Under the pieces are notes generated by a model. The model made no database searches, was not told the origin of the DNA, and saw only the letters and a program-made list of their open reading frames with translations. From the NCBI GenBank assembly GCA_021521415.1, contig JAIQDT010001666.1:350001-414000 (forward strand): 64,000 bases of DNA. The letters are read 5' to 3'. The position numbers and the translations under genes are program-made. This DNA comes from Bidens hawaiensis. Its lineage: Eukaryota; Streptophyta; Magnoliopsida; Asterales; Asteraceae. Shown here piece after piece: positions 46,302 to 57,256 of the stretch (its first letter is position 1; the number at the start of each line of letters is the position of its first letter).

Positions 46302-46592
46302 AAAGATATATATGAAGACATGCAAAACTCGTAAGGAGTTTCCACGTAAAATCAAGTAGTTTTAGTTTGTATCACATCTACTTTTACGCACCATAAAAAG
46401 TTACCATGACATACAATGACTGTCCTAAAGCCTTTTAAGCCTAATAACTTCACTAGTTAAGCACACAGAATCAGTATATCTATCATTTTCCAAGGTTGGA
46501 TCAATTTTCTGTTAAACATAGCAAACGAACTTCTTACGAAGTAGTAGGCTTGAAAAATAATTTCATTTCCCTTTTAAAAATTTTAACATTAA

Positions 46593-46870
46593 TCGCCCCG
46601 ACCAAAACAAAGTCTTCAGGTAAACGGCTATCCCGAAGATCCAATGGATCAGCTGGACCGACCACATACAAGTATGTGTCCTTCTAACTAAGTATGATCG
46701 ACTAATTTTAAGCGAAATAATGAAAACTCATCATAAACCGCCCCGGTCACTTTCAGTCCTTTGGTTAATGGCTATCCTCAGATTCTACAAGTAGAAAATG
46801 AGGACCAAAACATATCCGAAGACAAGTCTTTCAAACTGAGGCAACCGACATATTTTTAAGCGATAGTGAC
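46593..46870 (-). ncRNA. Two tandem stem-loop units in the element B spacer
   Basis: Unit 1: GATCCA-A-TGGATC is a perfect inverted repeat, followed by CACATAC (46663-46669) pairing with GTATGTG (46672-46678). Unit 2: CCTCA..TTCTAC (46776-46788) pairs with GTAGAA..TGAGG (46791-46803). The second hairpin of unit 2 is partly decayed (CATATC faces GACAAG). Confidence 0.6.
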
Positions 46871-46907
46871 GTTTTTTTTTTTAAATATTATAACTTGAAA
46901 AGCATGG

Positions 46908-49900
46908 TTACTCGGGATTGATCATCCCATTCAACTCAATAAGGTTTTGAAATCTCGTTTTGTCAAACGCTTTAGTATATAAATCAGCGAAATTATCAAG
47001 CGTATCCACCTTTTCAAGCACAATCAGTTTCTTCTCAGCACAATCCCGTATAAAATGATGACGTATGTCAATATGTTTAGTTTTATTGTGCTTCACGGGA
47101 TTGTTAGTTACTGAGATAGCAGCTGTGTTATCAATGCAAATAGTAGTAAGTAAGAAATTCAGACCATAGTCGGGCAACTGTTGTTGAATCCAAAGAACCT
47201 GGGAGCAGCAGTTGGATGCTGCCATGTATTCTGCTTCACAGGTTGAAATTGCGACTGAAGTCTGCTTCTTGTATTGCCACGACACCAATCTGCCACCAAG
47301 AAACTGACATCCTCCAGTTGTTGACTTCCGACTCTGATTGCACCATCCATAATCAGAATCTGTGTAAGCGACTAGCTCCACGTCTCCTCCTCTCGGGTAC
47401 CACAACCCCAGCTTCGGTTTGCCCTTGAGATACCGCAAGATCCTCTTCACACCCTTCATGTGAGATTCCTTTGGGTTTGCCTGAAAACGAGCACAAAAAC
47501 AAACAGCAAACATTATATCAGGCCTAGAAGCAGTTAAGTACATTAAAGAACCTATAATAGCCTGATACTAAGTTGGGTCCATATCTGCATCACCGTCTGA
47601 CTTAGCACCCAATTTGTGATTGACGCAGATTGGAGTGTCGAATGGAGTGCTGTCCTCCATCTTGAAGCGTTTGAGCACATCATGGACATACTTGGTCTGA
47701 TGAATGAACATCCCATCCTTCTTCTGATCAACCTGCAATCCTAAAAAGAAAGTTAGTTCACCCATAGCACTCATTTCAAACCTCTTTTTCATGACGGCCT
47801 CAAAATCTTGACACATGGAGACTCTTGATGCAGCAAAGATGATGTCATCCACGTAGACTTGCACTAGCAGGAAGTCGCTTCCATCTTTCTTGAAGAACAA
47901 CGTGCTATCTATCTTCCCTCTTTCAAACCCATTTACAAGCAAGTAATCTGATAAAGTTGAATACCAGGCACGAGGTGCCTGATGTAGTCCATACAATGCC
48001 TTGCTTAACTTGTACACGTGATCAGGAAAGTCTGGGTCAGGAAAACCCGGAGGTTGCTCAACATACACTACCTCATCAACTTTCCCATTCAGAAACGCAC
48101 TCTTCACATCCAACTGAAATACCTTCATCTTCTTATAAGCAGCGAACGCCAAAAACAATCTAATGGCTTCCAACCTTGCGACAGGAGCGAACACTTCATT
48201 ATAATCAATCCCCTCTTGTTGATTAAAACCTTTAACGACTAGCCTCACCTTGTTTCTTATGATAATCCCTTTCTCATCTCTCTTGCACTTAAACACCCAT
48301 TTTGTGCCTATCGCATGCACATGCTTCGGTTTTTCAACCAAAGTCCAAACTTCCATTTTCTTGAATTGAGCCAACTCTTCTTGCATAGCTTCGACCCACG
48401 AGCTGTCCTTGAGAGCCATTTGATAATTCTTCGGTTCAATCTGGCTGATAAAGCAGGTGTACAAGCATTCGTTAATTATCCCTGTCTCCTTGATGCTTGT
48501 GTAAACACAGGTGTGCTCATTCAAGCTACGTCTTGTTTGTACATCGGAGGACACATCACCAATCACATTCTCCAAAGGGTGATCTTTATGAATTCTCGTG
48601 GTCGGAACAGAACCGACATGCAAATTGTCTTCCAAGTTAGAAGAGAGCTCGTCAATGGTTGTATCATGCTGAGAGTGAAATGGATTGAAAAATTCTTCTT
48701 CAGTCGAGGCAGCAGGGGTATCGACAGCATTTGATGAGAAGGGTTGACATTTATCGATCAGCTGTCTTTGTAATAGGTTTTCTTCCTCATCAAGGATCAT
48801 CTTCGTAGCAACTCTCTCTTCTTCTTCAGCAATATCCAAATACGGTATGTTAAAAGACTTAAAAAGTTTAACATAGTCGAAAAACTCCGCAGGTCCGTTG
48901 CTTGGTTTTGGCGGTTGGTAACTTGTGATATCGGTGTTACACACCACCTCAACCTTGCTGGTCGATGTATTGAAGACACGTCTCTTGGGAGTCCCAACAA
49001 CATAACCGACTAAGATTCCTTCATCGGCTACTTCACCAAATTTAGAATTTGTCTTCAAAATCGAACAAGGGGACCCGAACGGTTCAAGACCACTCAAGTT
49101 GGGCTTTCTCCCATGCATAAGCTCATAACACGTTTTACCAAGTCTTTTAACAGTTTGTACTCTATTCAGAACATAACAGGCTGTAGCAACAGCTTGAGCC
49201 CAAAACACCACAGGAAGCTTTGAATCAGCCAGCATTGTTCTGGCTCCTTCAATTAATGTTCTGTTCTTCCTTTCAGCCACTCCATTCTGTTGCGGTGTAT
49301 ACGGAGCGCTGTATTGGTGTTCAATCCCTCTCTGAAAGCAGAAGATCTCCATCTCAAAATTCTTGAACTCCGTTCCATTGTCACTCCTGATGAACTTAAC
49401 CCTTTTATCCATAACGTTCTCAACTTTGGTAATCAAATTCTTCACCATCTGAGCCGTTTCGTCTTTTGATTTCTGGAAATACACCCACGAATATCGTGAG
49501 TAGTCATCAGTGATCACCAAGCAATAAGAAGTTCCTCCTAGACTTTTTGCATTCACGGGACCGAAGAGATCCATGTGAAGCAATTCTAGAGTACTGGCAA
49601 TTGAATTGACTTTCTTGGTGAGATGGGATTTCTTGTGCTGCTTTCCCTTCTTGCACGCTATACATTTATCTTCAAAATTGAAATTCTTCAAGGGAACGCC
49701 CAGCACAAGTCCATTCCTGACAATGTGGTTCATCTTCCGAAGATGAATGTGCCCCATTCTCCTATGCCACAATTCGGACTCTGATTCACTCGCTTTTGTC
49801 AAAAGGCATGATTCTGCCGTGGCCATTTCAGTTGATCTCATATCCATAATATATGTATTTCTTTCACGTGGAGCCTTTATCACAATCCACTCCTCTGGTA

Positions 49901-50216
49901 TCTGAAAACCAGGTTTCAACACAATCGCCTCATTCTTTGTAAAATGAACGGTGTACTCCTTATCACAGATCTGCGACACACTCAGCAGATTGTGCTTAAA
50001 TTCTTCTACAAAGTTAACCTTCTCCAAAGTCATCTTTCCGTTTGACACCGTTCCCATTCCAGTAATCTTGCCACCACTTTCACCGGCAAAGCTCACTCTC
50101 CCTCCTTGAACAGGTTTCAAATCGTGTAACAAGTATTTGTTACCCGTCATGTGCCGGGAACAGCCGCTATCTACAACCCAAAGATTGTTGGCAGCCCTGT
50201 TCAACTGTTCCTGCAC
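46908..50216 (-). pseudogene. Copia pol of element B, one stop from open
   Basis: Open from GTG 50216 to 47568; a TAG at 47565-47567 (DPT*YQA, where A has CAG) is followed by an open frame to 46908. Protease has [13 protein letters not shown]. The integrase zinc finger has [11 protein letters not shown] and CIACKKGK. Integrase catalytic parts are [18 protein letters not shown] and [13 protein letters not shown], so D, D and E are all present. Reverse transcriptase has [32 protein letters not shown] and [11 protein letters not shown]. RNase H has YTDSDYGWCNQ, STCEAEYMAAS and HIDIRHHFIRD, ending GMINPE. About 1,100 codons, the normal length for copia pol. Annotated as pseudogene only because of the TAG; otherwise it looks functional. 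Confidence 0.93.
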
Positions 50217-50250
50217 AATAAAGCAAAAGATTAGAATTTAGGGACCCAAG
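50198..50250 (-). other. Gag-pol junction with acceptor-like sequence (B)
   Basis: Sense strand: gag ends WSWVPKF-TAA (50233-50231), then TCTTTTGCTTTATTGTGCAG precedes GAACAG, where pol begins in a different frame. The pol frame has its own TAA only a few bases before the gag stop, so there is almost no overlap in which ribosomal frameshifting could occur. A (near 13176) and C (near 27111) keep TTAATTGTGCAG-GAACAG and TTTGTATGTGCAG-GAACAG. This resembles a 3' splice site. No donor was identified. Confidence 0.5.
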
Positions 50251-52853
50251 ACCAATTGGTCTTGGATCTATACATCCCAAACTTTGGCTTTCCAAAGTTA
50301 GTATCTTGATAATTCCTGTAAGTCCTACTAGGATATCTCATTGAAGATTGATTGTGAGGCCTTCCAAACCTTTGTGAATTGAAAGAATTATAGTTTGTAG
50401 TTTGGTTATTAGCAGTGTAAAACTGAGATTTGTTTCTTTGAAAACCTGAATTAGTCACATTTTTGAACTTTAAGTGGTTTTCATTTTTAGCAGAATGATA
50501 ATTACTATTAGGTTTATTCTCAGCTTTAGTAGGCCTTACACCTCTGAATCGCTGCTTCAGAGGGCAATTTGCAACAAGATGTCCTAATTGATTACATCTA
50601 AAACAACACCTATGTTCAACCTTTTTATCAACAGGTGTTTTAGATGTCGAGGCTATATTACCGCCCGTTCGTCTCACATATGGTGGGACGTACGGGTTTA
50701 GTGGAGTACTCCTTTTATTTGTTTTATCTTTTTCTCCACTCTTGGGTAACACAACCTCCTCTTTTGCCTTACCAGACTCGGATGACTTATCCGAATCTGA
50801 CGAGACTGGACTTTGATCAGAAAATTCAACACTTGAAACAGGCGAACTTGTTTCGCCTCTACTAACATTTGGTTCTTTAACAGTTACTTTAATTGGCACT
50901 GTCTGAGCAACCTCAAAGTCAACAGATTTCTGAACACTAGGGTTAAAAGTGTAATTGTGATTGTACGGTGGTGGAACCTCATGATAACCGATTCCTCCCC
51001 TCTTGACAGAGGAACCTTGATCACTAACAAGGTGATCAAGAATAGCAGAGAAATTTCTGAACTGCTCCAGTTTTCGATTCAGTTCCACCACTTTCACCTG
51101 GTGGTCAGCAATCTGTTTTTCTCTCTCAGCAATTAGTTTGGTCTTTTCTTCCAAAACTTCATAGCTTAAATCAATCACTTCAATTTTTTCAGCAAGTTTT
51201 GTTTTTAGACTTTTAACATCTTTTTCACAAGCTTTTATTTTGACTTTATAGCTATTTTCTCTTGCTTTTGTAAAATGATGATCTTCTTTTAAGGTTTTAA
51301 ATTCAGCATCCAACCTAACATACTGATCGGTTATAGTTGCTAATTGCTCAGACAAGTTTTCACATTTTGAGCATGTAAGTTTAGAACATACCTCGGAGAG
51401 CTGGTCATTAACGTCTGCCATAAGAGCTTTTTCCTCTCCGGTAACCTTCTCACTTTCTTCAGTTTCTACCTTTGCCAAATTTGCCTGCTCAAAAGTTTCT
51501 TTAGAAAGCAGGTTCCAGTTGTATTCACCATCTTCTCTGGACATCATGGCACTATAATCTTTTCTACCCTCACTTTGCTGTGGAGACCTACCCTGACTTC
51601 GTTCCACACGCTCATTCCTGCATTCTTTTGCAAAGTGACCGTTTTGCTGACAATTGTAGCATCTCACCTTTGCCTTGTCAAACCCCGGCTTTCCACCGAC
51701 AAACTTCCTTCCCGTCTTTCTCATAAACCTTTTTACTCTTCTCACGATCATGGCCATTTGCCATTGTAAATCCATTTCTTCCATATCGTCAGCATCAATC
51801 TGATCGTAATCTTCATCCAACATAGCTGGATCAACAACCTTCCCTTGAATGTAGTTCTCATAGGAAGCAATGAAAGAAGCATAGAGACCAAACTGCTCTT
51901 CAGCAGACTTGACACTCATAGGCATCTTGGAGTAGTTGTTGCTGGGAGAACTTGGAGAGCAACAACTCTTGCTTACCTGGGGTTGAGAACCACTCGATCC
52001 AGCTGCTACATAGCAAACATCCCCATTTGTGTTAACTGACACATGCCCCTCATTTGATGAGTTGGGGCCCGACTCTCCCTTTGTGTAGTAGGCAGCAGAT
52101 TCAGTCTTCGATCCTGAGCTAGTGTTGACTTTAGCTCCATACATACCTGGATCTTGAACCTGATCCATAGGTGTCTCTTTTCTGACCATGTTAAGCTCAA
52201 AGGTTCTGAGCTTGTTGACTGCCGTTTCAAGATCATATGTGGGAAAGTCCTTGTCTTCCCTCATCAGCACAGTGTACATCTCCCATTTTGGTGGGAGAGC
52301 ATCTAGAAGCTTCTCAACTATTTCTTCTTCTCGGTAGGAAATTGAATAGTTGCTCAATTCAGTCATTAGATGGTAATATCGAGTGATAATATCATCTAAG
52401 GATTCATTCTTCAAATACTTGAAGACTGAGAACTGGTTTTTGAGCAATTTTATCTTTGAAGCACGGATTCCTACATTCCCTTCAAATCTGTTCTCAAGAG
52501 CTTCCCAAAGCTCTCTTGCTGACGTATACTTTCTGAACGTATGAAGGATCTCTTGAGGAAGAGCAATAGTAATAGCAGCATGAGCCTTGCTCTCGGCCTC
52601 ATACATCTTTTTCTCTTCTTCTTCCATTTTACTATACTTTTTTAATTTGATCACGACCTTCATACTCCATAACTGGTGGAATGTAACCATCCTGGATGCA
52701 TACCCACATCTTCGCATCCTGGTATTTGACGTATTTTATGAACCGATCCTTCCATGCAACGAAATCGGTTCCCTTCAGCAATCTTGGGGCCTTGGTAGCT
52801 GACCCTGCTTCAACTTCCATCTTCACTAACTCAGAGATGTTGATCGACGACAT
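50231..52853 (-). pseudogene. Copia gag of element B, one frameshift from open
   Basis: ATG at 52853 (MSSINISELVKMEVEAG). The first 70 codons run to a TAG near 52634, because a T run at 52638-52643 has one base more than the frame needs. The downstream frame is then open to 50231. Capsid: FVAWKDRFIKYVKYQDAKMW; ESLDDIITRYYHLMTELSNY and LLDALPPKWEMYTVLM (UBN2-like). Zinc knuckle 1 is CYNCQQNGHFAKEC (near 51650). A coiled coil follows (EEKTKLIAEREKQIADHQVK, near 51120). Zinc knuckle 2 is CFRCNQLGHLVANC (near 50600). The tail is Asn/Ser/Arg-rich and ends WSWVPKF. About 870 codons, with two knuckles and a coiled coil, is long for copia gag and typical of Sireviruses. Confidence 0.9.
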
Positions 52854-52917
52854 CTTTCTCGAAAAGTAAGAAACCTGAAAAATTAAGAAATATTTTTTTT
52901 TATATTAAAGTACTGTA

Positions 52918-53210
52918 GGCGAAGTTACGGATAACTTCGCTTGAAGTAGGCGAAGTTGTAGAGAACTTCGCTGAAGAACTTCGCTGATAACACTGCTGAT
53001 TAACTTCGCTGATTCTTAACTTCGCTTGAGGTAAGCGAACTTAAGAGGTAGGCGAAGTTGTAGAGAACTTCGCTTGAGAAGGTAGGCGAAGTTGTAGAGA
53101 ACTCCGCTTGAGTCAGGCGAACTTGAGAAGATAGGCGAAGTTGTGGATAACTTCGCTTAACCTTATATCTTCGCCGAAACCCTACGCACAGTGACGGCAA
53201 CTTCGCCTGA
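52918..53210. repeat. AACTTCGC / GCGAAGTT motif array in the element B leader
   Basis: About 17 copies or near copies in 290 bp, in both orientations, several in a repeating pattern GGCGAAGTTGTAGAGAACTT then CGCT. It lies between gag and the primer binding site. Confidence 0.9.
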
Positions 53211-53394
53211 TGAACACGGAAGATTTGCAGATCTGTAAATCGGATTTTAACGAGGTTTTTGACGGTGTAAAGGCTTGAACACAATGGTAGGAGGTAAGAA
53301 TGATCAAAAACACAGAAAACACGTCCCGCGAATAGTCGAAACTGGACGATTTCTACACCCGCGTGAATATCCCGAACAACACAATCGAGCAAAA

Positions 53395-53406
53395 GCTCTG
53401 ATACCA
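53395..53406 (-). other. Primer binding site of element B
   Basis: The sense strand reads TGGTATCAGAGC, two bases from the LTR end. Complement of the 3' end of initiator-Met tRNA. Confidence 0.95.
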
Positions 53407-53408
53407 AT

Positions 53409-53820
53409 TGTAGGTTCCCTGGACGGATCACACGAGATATCTCGGTCTACTCATGTGCGGAATCCCTGCGTAGATCGTTACGAGCGTAGAAAGCAAACCA
53501 AACAAACACACACGAATAAACCGAAACACGTTATATATTAATAACTGAACTCACGTGATATGAATCACTGATACAGACTCTCGTCCTCACGTTACAATGA
53601 ACTCGATTAACAAAAACGACTTACTTTCAACACTAAGCCGTAACCTAGTATAAATACACGACAACTTCGCCTGATATGTTCAGGCGAAGTTGTCCTCGCT
53701 TGTTCAACAAGTTCGCCTAGGCGAACTTGTTAACAACTTCGCTTAAACAAAAACATAAATAACATTACAGACTCGATTACAGACACTAGACTATGAACTA
53801 ATGACATTTATGCACCGACA
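53409..53820 (-). repeat. Right (5') LTR of element B
   Basis: 412 bp, same length as the left LTR; about five substitutions by eye, including the terminal CCGACA against CCAACA. Carries the same five motif copies. Followed by target-site duplication GGATT (53821-53825). Confidence 0.95.
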
Positions 53821-55287
53821 GGATTTCTTGTAAAAAGTTCGTTTTTATCAAATTCATTCGAAACTATGATATTTGACCACTTTTGATATTTTGACATACC
53901 AATCAGTTCGTAAAACATAAAACTGCCGGTTTCGTTAAAACAATATATAGTTAAAATCTTTGATTAATCATAAAATAATTATGCACTTATATATAAATTA
54001 TGAAAATTTTTGTAAAAATAAATTAAAATATGGAGAATTTTATAAAAATACTTTCAGAAATTTTATGATTAATTATCTACTTATAAAAATTCATTTAATT
54101 TGTTATAATTAAGTAATAAATAACCCGTTTATACCAAACCACATCCGAAAAATCCGATAATTTTTCCAAGTGGTCTCAATCGAAGCACAAACAGCCCCTA
54201 AACGAGTAATACGGTATTACCTTTTCGGTTTTCGATAGCTTAAACGACTCTCCTGGTCTTGGTCGTAAACTCAGTGTATCTACATATCATATAACATCAA
54301 ACCAAGCATAAATCATCCATTGATCAGCCTTGTTAACTAGGGTTTCGGTTTTGGTTTCAAACCGAACTTTCAAACCGTAAAAACGTTGTATTCGTGTTCT
54401 AATCCGCGTTTTTGACCAAAAATCAATATGATACAGCTGTGTAGACATGTTTAACATAAGAACATGATTTTACTTGATTTTTATGGTTTTTGAATGGTTA
54501 AACATGTTTAAAACTAATCAAGAACTAATTTTCTATGTTTAACTTTGTTTAATCAAGTATGAAAATCAAGAAATATGAAGTTTACCTCTAGGGTTTTGGT
54601 CAAGAGGTGAAGAACGCAGGTGTTAGGGAGTTGGTTTGAGGATTTTTGTGCAAAATATCTAGATAAGACTTATGTAATAAGCTAAAACAAAACTAAAGGT
54701 TTCAACCCCTTTTTGCGGCCGGAATAAACAGGGGGCCCATTGGGCCTCCTCTTGGCCCAATAAAGCCTTGGTTTCCATGCCACTCGTAAATCCGGTCCAA
54801 AATTTAATTTGGGTTTGTTTTTTCGCAAGAAAACTAGTTAGAGTGTGAAAAATAGCGCGAAACCGAGTGTTTTTCAGCCTATTTTTGTAAAATAAGAAAA
54901 ACGTGCTGACTCATTGTAAAAATCCAAAATATTTTCACGGATTGCTTAGAACATGTCATATAAGTGTTTTATAAATCTTTTTCGGCTTAACGGATGTTAC
55001 AATGCTCGTTTTGATGTTAAAGATTGCGTTGAAACTCATAGCGTATCAATAAACGAAACCTTTTTCGTTTAAAGAGTTTTAAACGTACTGGGGCCTAAAT
55101 ATCAATATGTTAGCCTCTATAATATATATATATATATATATAACTCGTATATGACCCCTCAATATATATATACGAGTCATAATCAGTATCAGTCGGTTAC
55201 TCGTTTAAGCACTACGAATTAACAGGTTTATCGTTTACTCGCTACGTAGCGAATATAGTATACCTCGTTTTGTCACAAATGTCACAA
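53821..55287 (-). repeat. Right (5') LTR of gypsy D, second part
   Basis: Resumes after the GGATT duplication and ends TTTTGTCACAAATGTCACA at 55287. Relative to the left LTR it lacks about 340 bp at 54180. A TATATATATA run lies at about 55121-55142. Confidence 0.85.
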
Positions 55288-55602
55288 ATTCGTTATGAAG
55301 ATATAAAGAATTAGACTTAACTTAAAGAACTAGAGCATATGGCCTATATATAGGCTAATCCATGCACATTTTTAAAGTGATCACACACATGAGAGAGTGT
55401 GAGAGATCCTAGATCTATTATTTATCCTCTCCATAACTTATTATGTATTTATCCTATTTATCAATAAACCGTATTTAAAGTATTCATGTTCGTATTGTAT
55501 AATCGATGTATCGACGCGGCTAGATCCATGGAAGGTTTTCATAATTATCAAAATAAGGATTACAACATGGTCAAAACAGGTTACAATAATATAAATTATT
55601 TT
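55288..55602. other. Unassigned sequence right of gypsy D
   Basis: AT-rich, with a GCCTATATATAGGC palindrome near 55340 and CAATAAACC near 55463. It could be the regulatory edge of another LTR, but no matching second copy or primer binding site was found. Confidence 0.4.
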
Positions 55603-55851
55603 CTAGGAGGCTGGGGCGGACTCGTCCTCATGATCTTGAGTGTTTGGAGACGAAGGTGGAGTAGATGGAGTCCCATCAGATTCTTCTTCTAAGTACTCCT
55701 TTAGGCGGTGCACGCCGTCACCCGCCGCCGTGAATTCAGGAAGTATGTCTTGCAGAGGGAATGACAGGTTGTCATACTCGTTTAAGAGCATCTCATACTC
55801 CTGGGCGACGTCAAGTCCGTGCAGCGGATGTTCTTCAACTGCGGATGACAT
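55603..55851 (-). CDS. Hypothetical 82-codon ORF, acidic
   Basis: ATG 55851 to stop 55603. It begins MSSAVEEHPLHGLDVAQEYE and ends with an acidic Ser/Pro-rich tail (GTPSTPPSSPNTQDHEDES). GC content is higher than the flanks and the codon pattern looks coding, but I do not recognise the family. It abuts copia fragment G at a short repeat (ATACTCGTTTAA at 55778 and again at 55850), so it may be a captured or rearranged piece rather than a whole gene. Confidence 0.3.
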   Translation of the reverse strand: MSSAVEEHPLHGLDVAQEYEMLLNEYDNLSFPLQDILPEFTAAGDGVHRLKEYLEEESDGTPSTPPSSPNTQDHEDESAPAS

Positions 55852-55858
55852 ACTCGTT

Positions 55859-57256
55859 TAACCATGAGATTCCCTTTAACTACTTTCCACTGCCCATTCC
55901 CGAGCTTAATATCATGCCCCTGGTCATCCAACTGCCCAACTGAAATCAAACGTTTCATTAAGCTTGATATAACCCTCACGTCTTTCAAAGTCCAAGAAGT
56001 ACCTGCTGAAGTTATCAAGTCAACATCTCCCATACCCTTAACCTCTAGAATATCATCGTTCGCAATTCGAACCTTACCAAAATCCCCAACCTTAATATTC
56101 TTCATCATTTCACTAAAGTGAGTGGCATGAAACGATGCACCAGAATCCATCACCCAATCATCAACGATACTCTCAACACTAAGAACTAAAAACTCATCCT
56201 CTGGGCATTCTTCTACAGTGTTGACTTCTTTCTTTTCATTCTTATCATTCGTACACTGATTACTAAAGTGTCCCTTCTCTTCACAACCCCAACATTCAAT
56301 ATTTTTATGAGTCTTGGACTGAATCCTCTTCCTGCTCCCAGTGCCTCATTGTTTTCCCCTACCTCTACCTTCTGTGACTAAAATATCATTTGATGATTCA
56401 CCTGAATTTTTGCATCTTGAATCTTCTCCAAGTATCAAATCCCAAATCACATCAAAAGTAATTTTTGTAGACGAACTACAAACCGCAGTCACCGTTGCGA
56501 CCAACTGTCGGGCAAAGAGAATAACAACAAAAGACCTTGAACTTCATCATCAAACTTAACCACGAGATTCCTTTTAACTACTTTCCACTGCCCATTCCCG
56601 AGCTTAATATCGTGCCCCTGGTCATCCAAATGCCCAACTGAAATCAAACGTTTCATTAAGCTTGGAATAACCCTCACGTCTTTCAAAGTCCAAGAAGTAC
56701 CTGCTGAAGTTATCAAGTCAACATCTCCCATACCCGTAACCTCTAGAATATCATCGTTCGCAAGTCGAACCTTACCAAAATCCCCAACCTTAATATTCTT
56801 CATCGTTTCACTAAAGTGAGTGGCATGAAACGATGCACCAGAATCCATCACCCAATCATCGACGTTACTCTCAACACTAAGAACTAAAAACTCATCCTCT
56901 GGGCATTCTTCTGTAGCGTTGACTTCTTTCTTTTCATTCTTATCATTCGAACACTGATTCCTAAAGTGTCCCTTCTCTTTACAACCCCAGCATTCAATAT
57001 TTTTACGAGTCTTAGACTGACTCCTCTTCTTGCTCCCAATGCCTCATTGTTTTCCCCTACCTCTACCTTCTGTGACTAATATATCACTTGATGATTCACC
57101 TGAATTTTTGCATCTTGAATCTTCTCCAAGAATCAAATCCCGAATCACATCAAAAGTAATTTTTGTAGACGAACTACAAACCGCAGTCATCGTTGCGACC
57201 AACTGTCGGGCAAAGAGGATAACAACAAAAGACCTTGAACTTCATCATCAAACTTA
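55859..57256. repeat. Direct tandem duplication of about 698 bp inside element G
   Basis: 55859-56557 and 56558-57256 are near-identical head-to-tail copies. Both begin (A)ACCA(T/C)GAGATTCC and end in CATCATCAAACTT. Each holds gag C-terminus, zinc knuckle, protease and the start of GAG-pre-integrase. By eye a few percent of positions differ. Confidence 0.9.

Larger units (their letters stand above)
44762..46907 (-). other. Non-coding spacer between pol and ORF3, element B
   Basis: No gene. In sense order: two stem-loop units (46870-46593), box (46301-46257), poly(A) (46150-46114), an alignable stretch 46010-45720, then two motif clusters (45545-45341 and 45050-44812) up to the ORF3 start. 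Confidence 0.75.
41371..53820 (-). mobile_element. Copia (Sirevirus-like) element B, complete and young
   Basis: A 12,450-bp element with two 412-bp LTRs differing at only about five positions by eye, target-site duplication GGATT, primer binding site, polypurine tract, gag, pol, spacer and a 973-codon post-pol ORF. Only two coding lesions are visible: a one-base change in a T run in gag and one TAG in pol. It is the reference copy for interpreting A. Inserted into the 5' LTR of gypsy D. Confidence 0.97.
32240..55287 (-). mobile_element. Ty3/gypsy chromovirus-like element D, host of C and B
   Basis: The internal region 34021-40152 holds gag and pol on the minus strand with primer binding site and polypurine tract. 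The left (3') LTR survives only as 32240-34020. The right (5') LTR is split by B into 40153-41370 and 53826-55287. The polyprotein ends in a chromodomain-like region (VRWNSKQGPEYTWER), which suggests a Tekay/Del-type chromovirus. Many stops and frameshifts show it is dead. The left end was lost with the deletion that truncated C, so no target-site duplication can be checked. Confidence 0.85.

Noticed and set aside
50198..50250. Programmed ribosomal frameshift at gag-pol
   Set aside because: No slippery heptamer, and stops in both frames sit within a few bases of each other; splicing fits better but is unproven.
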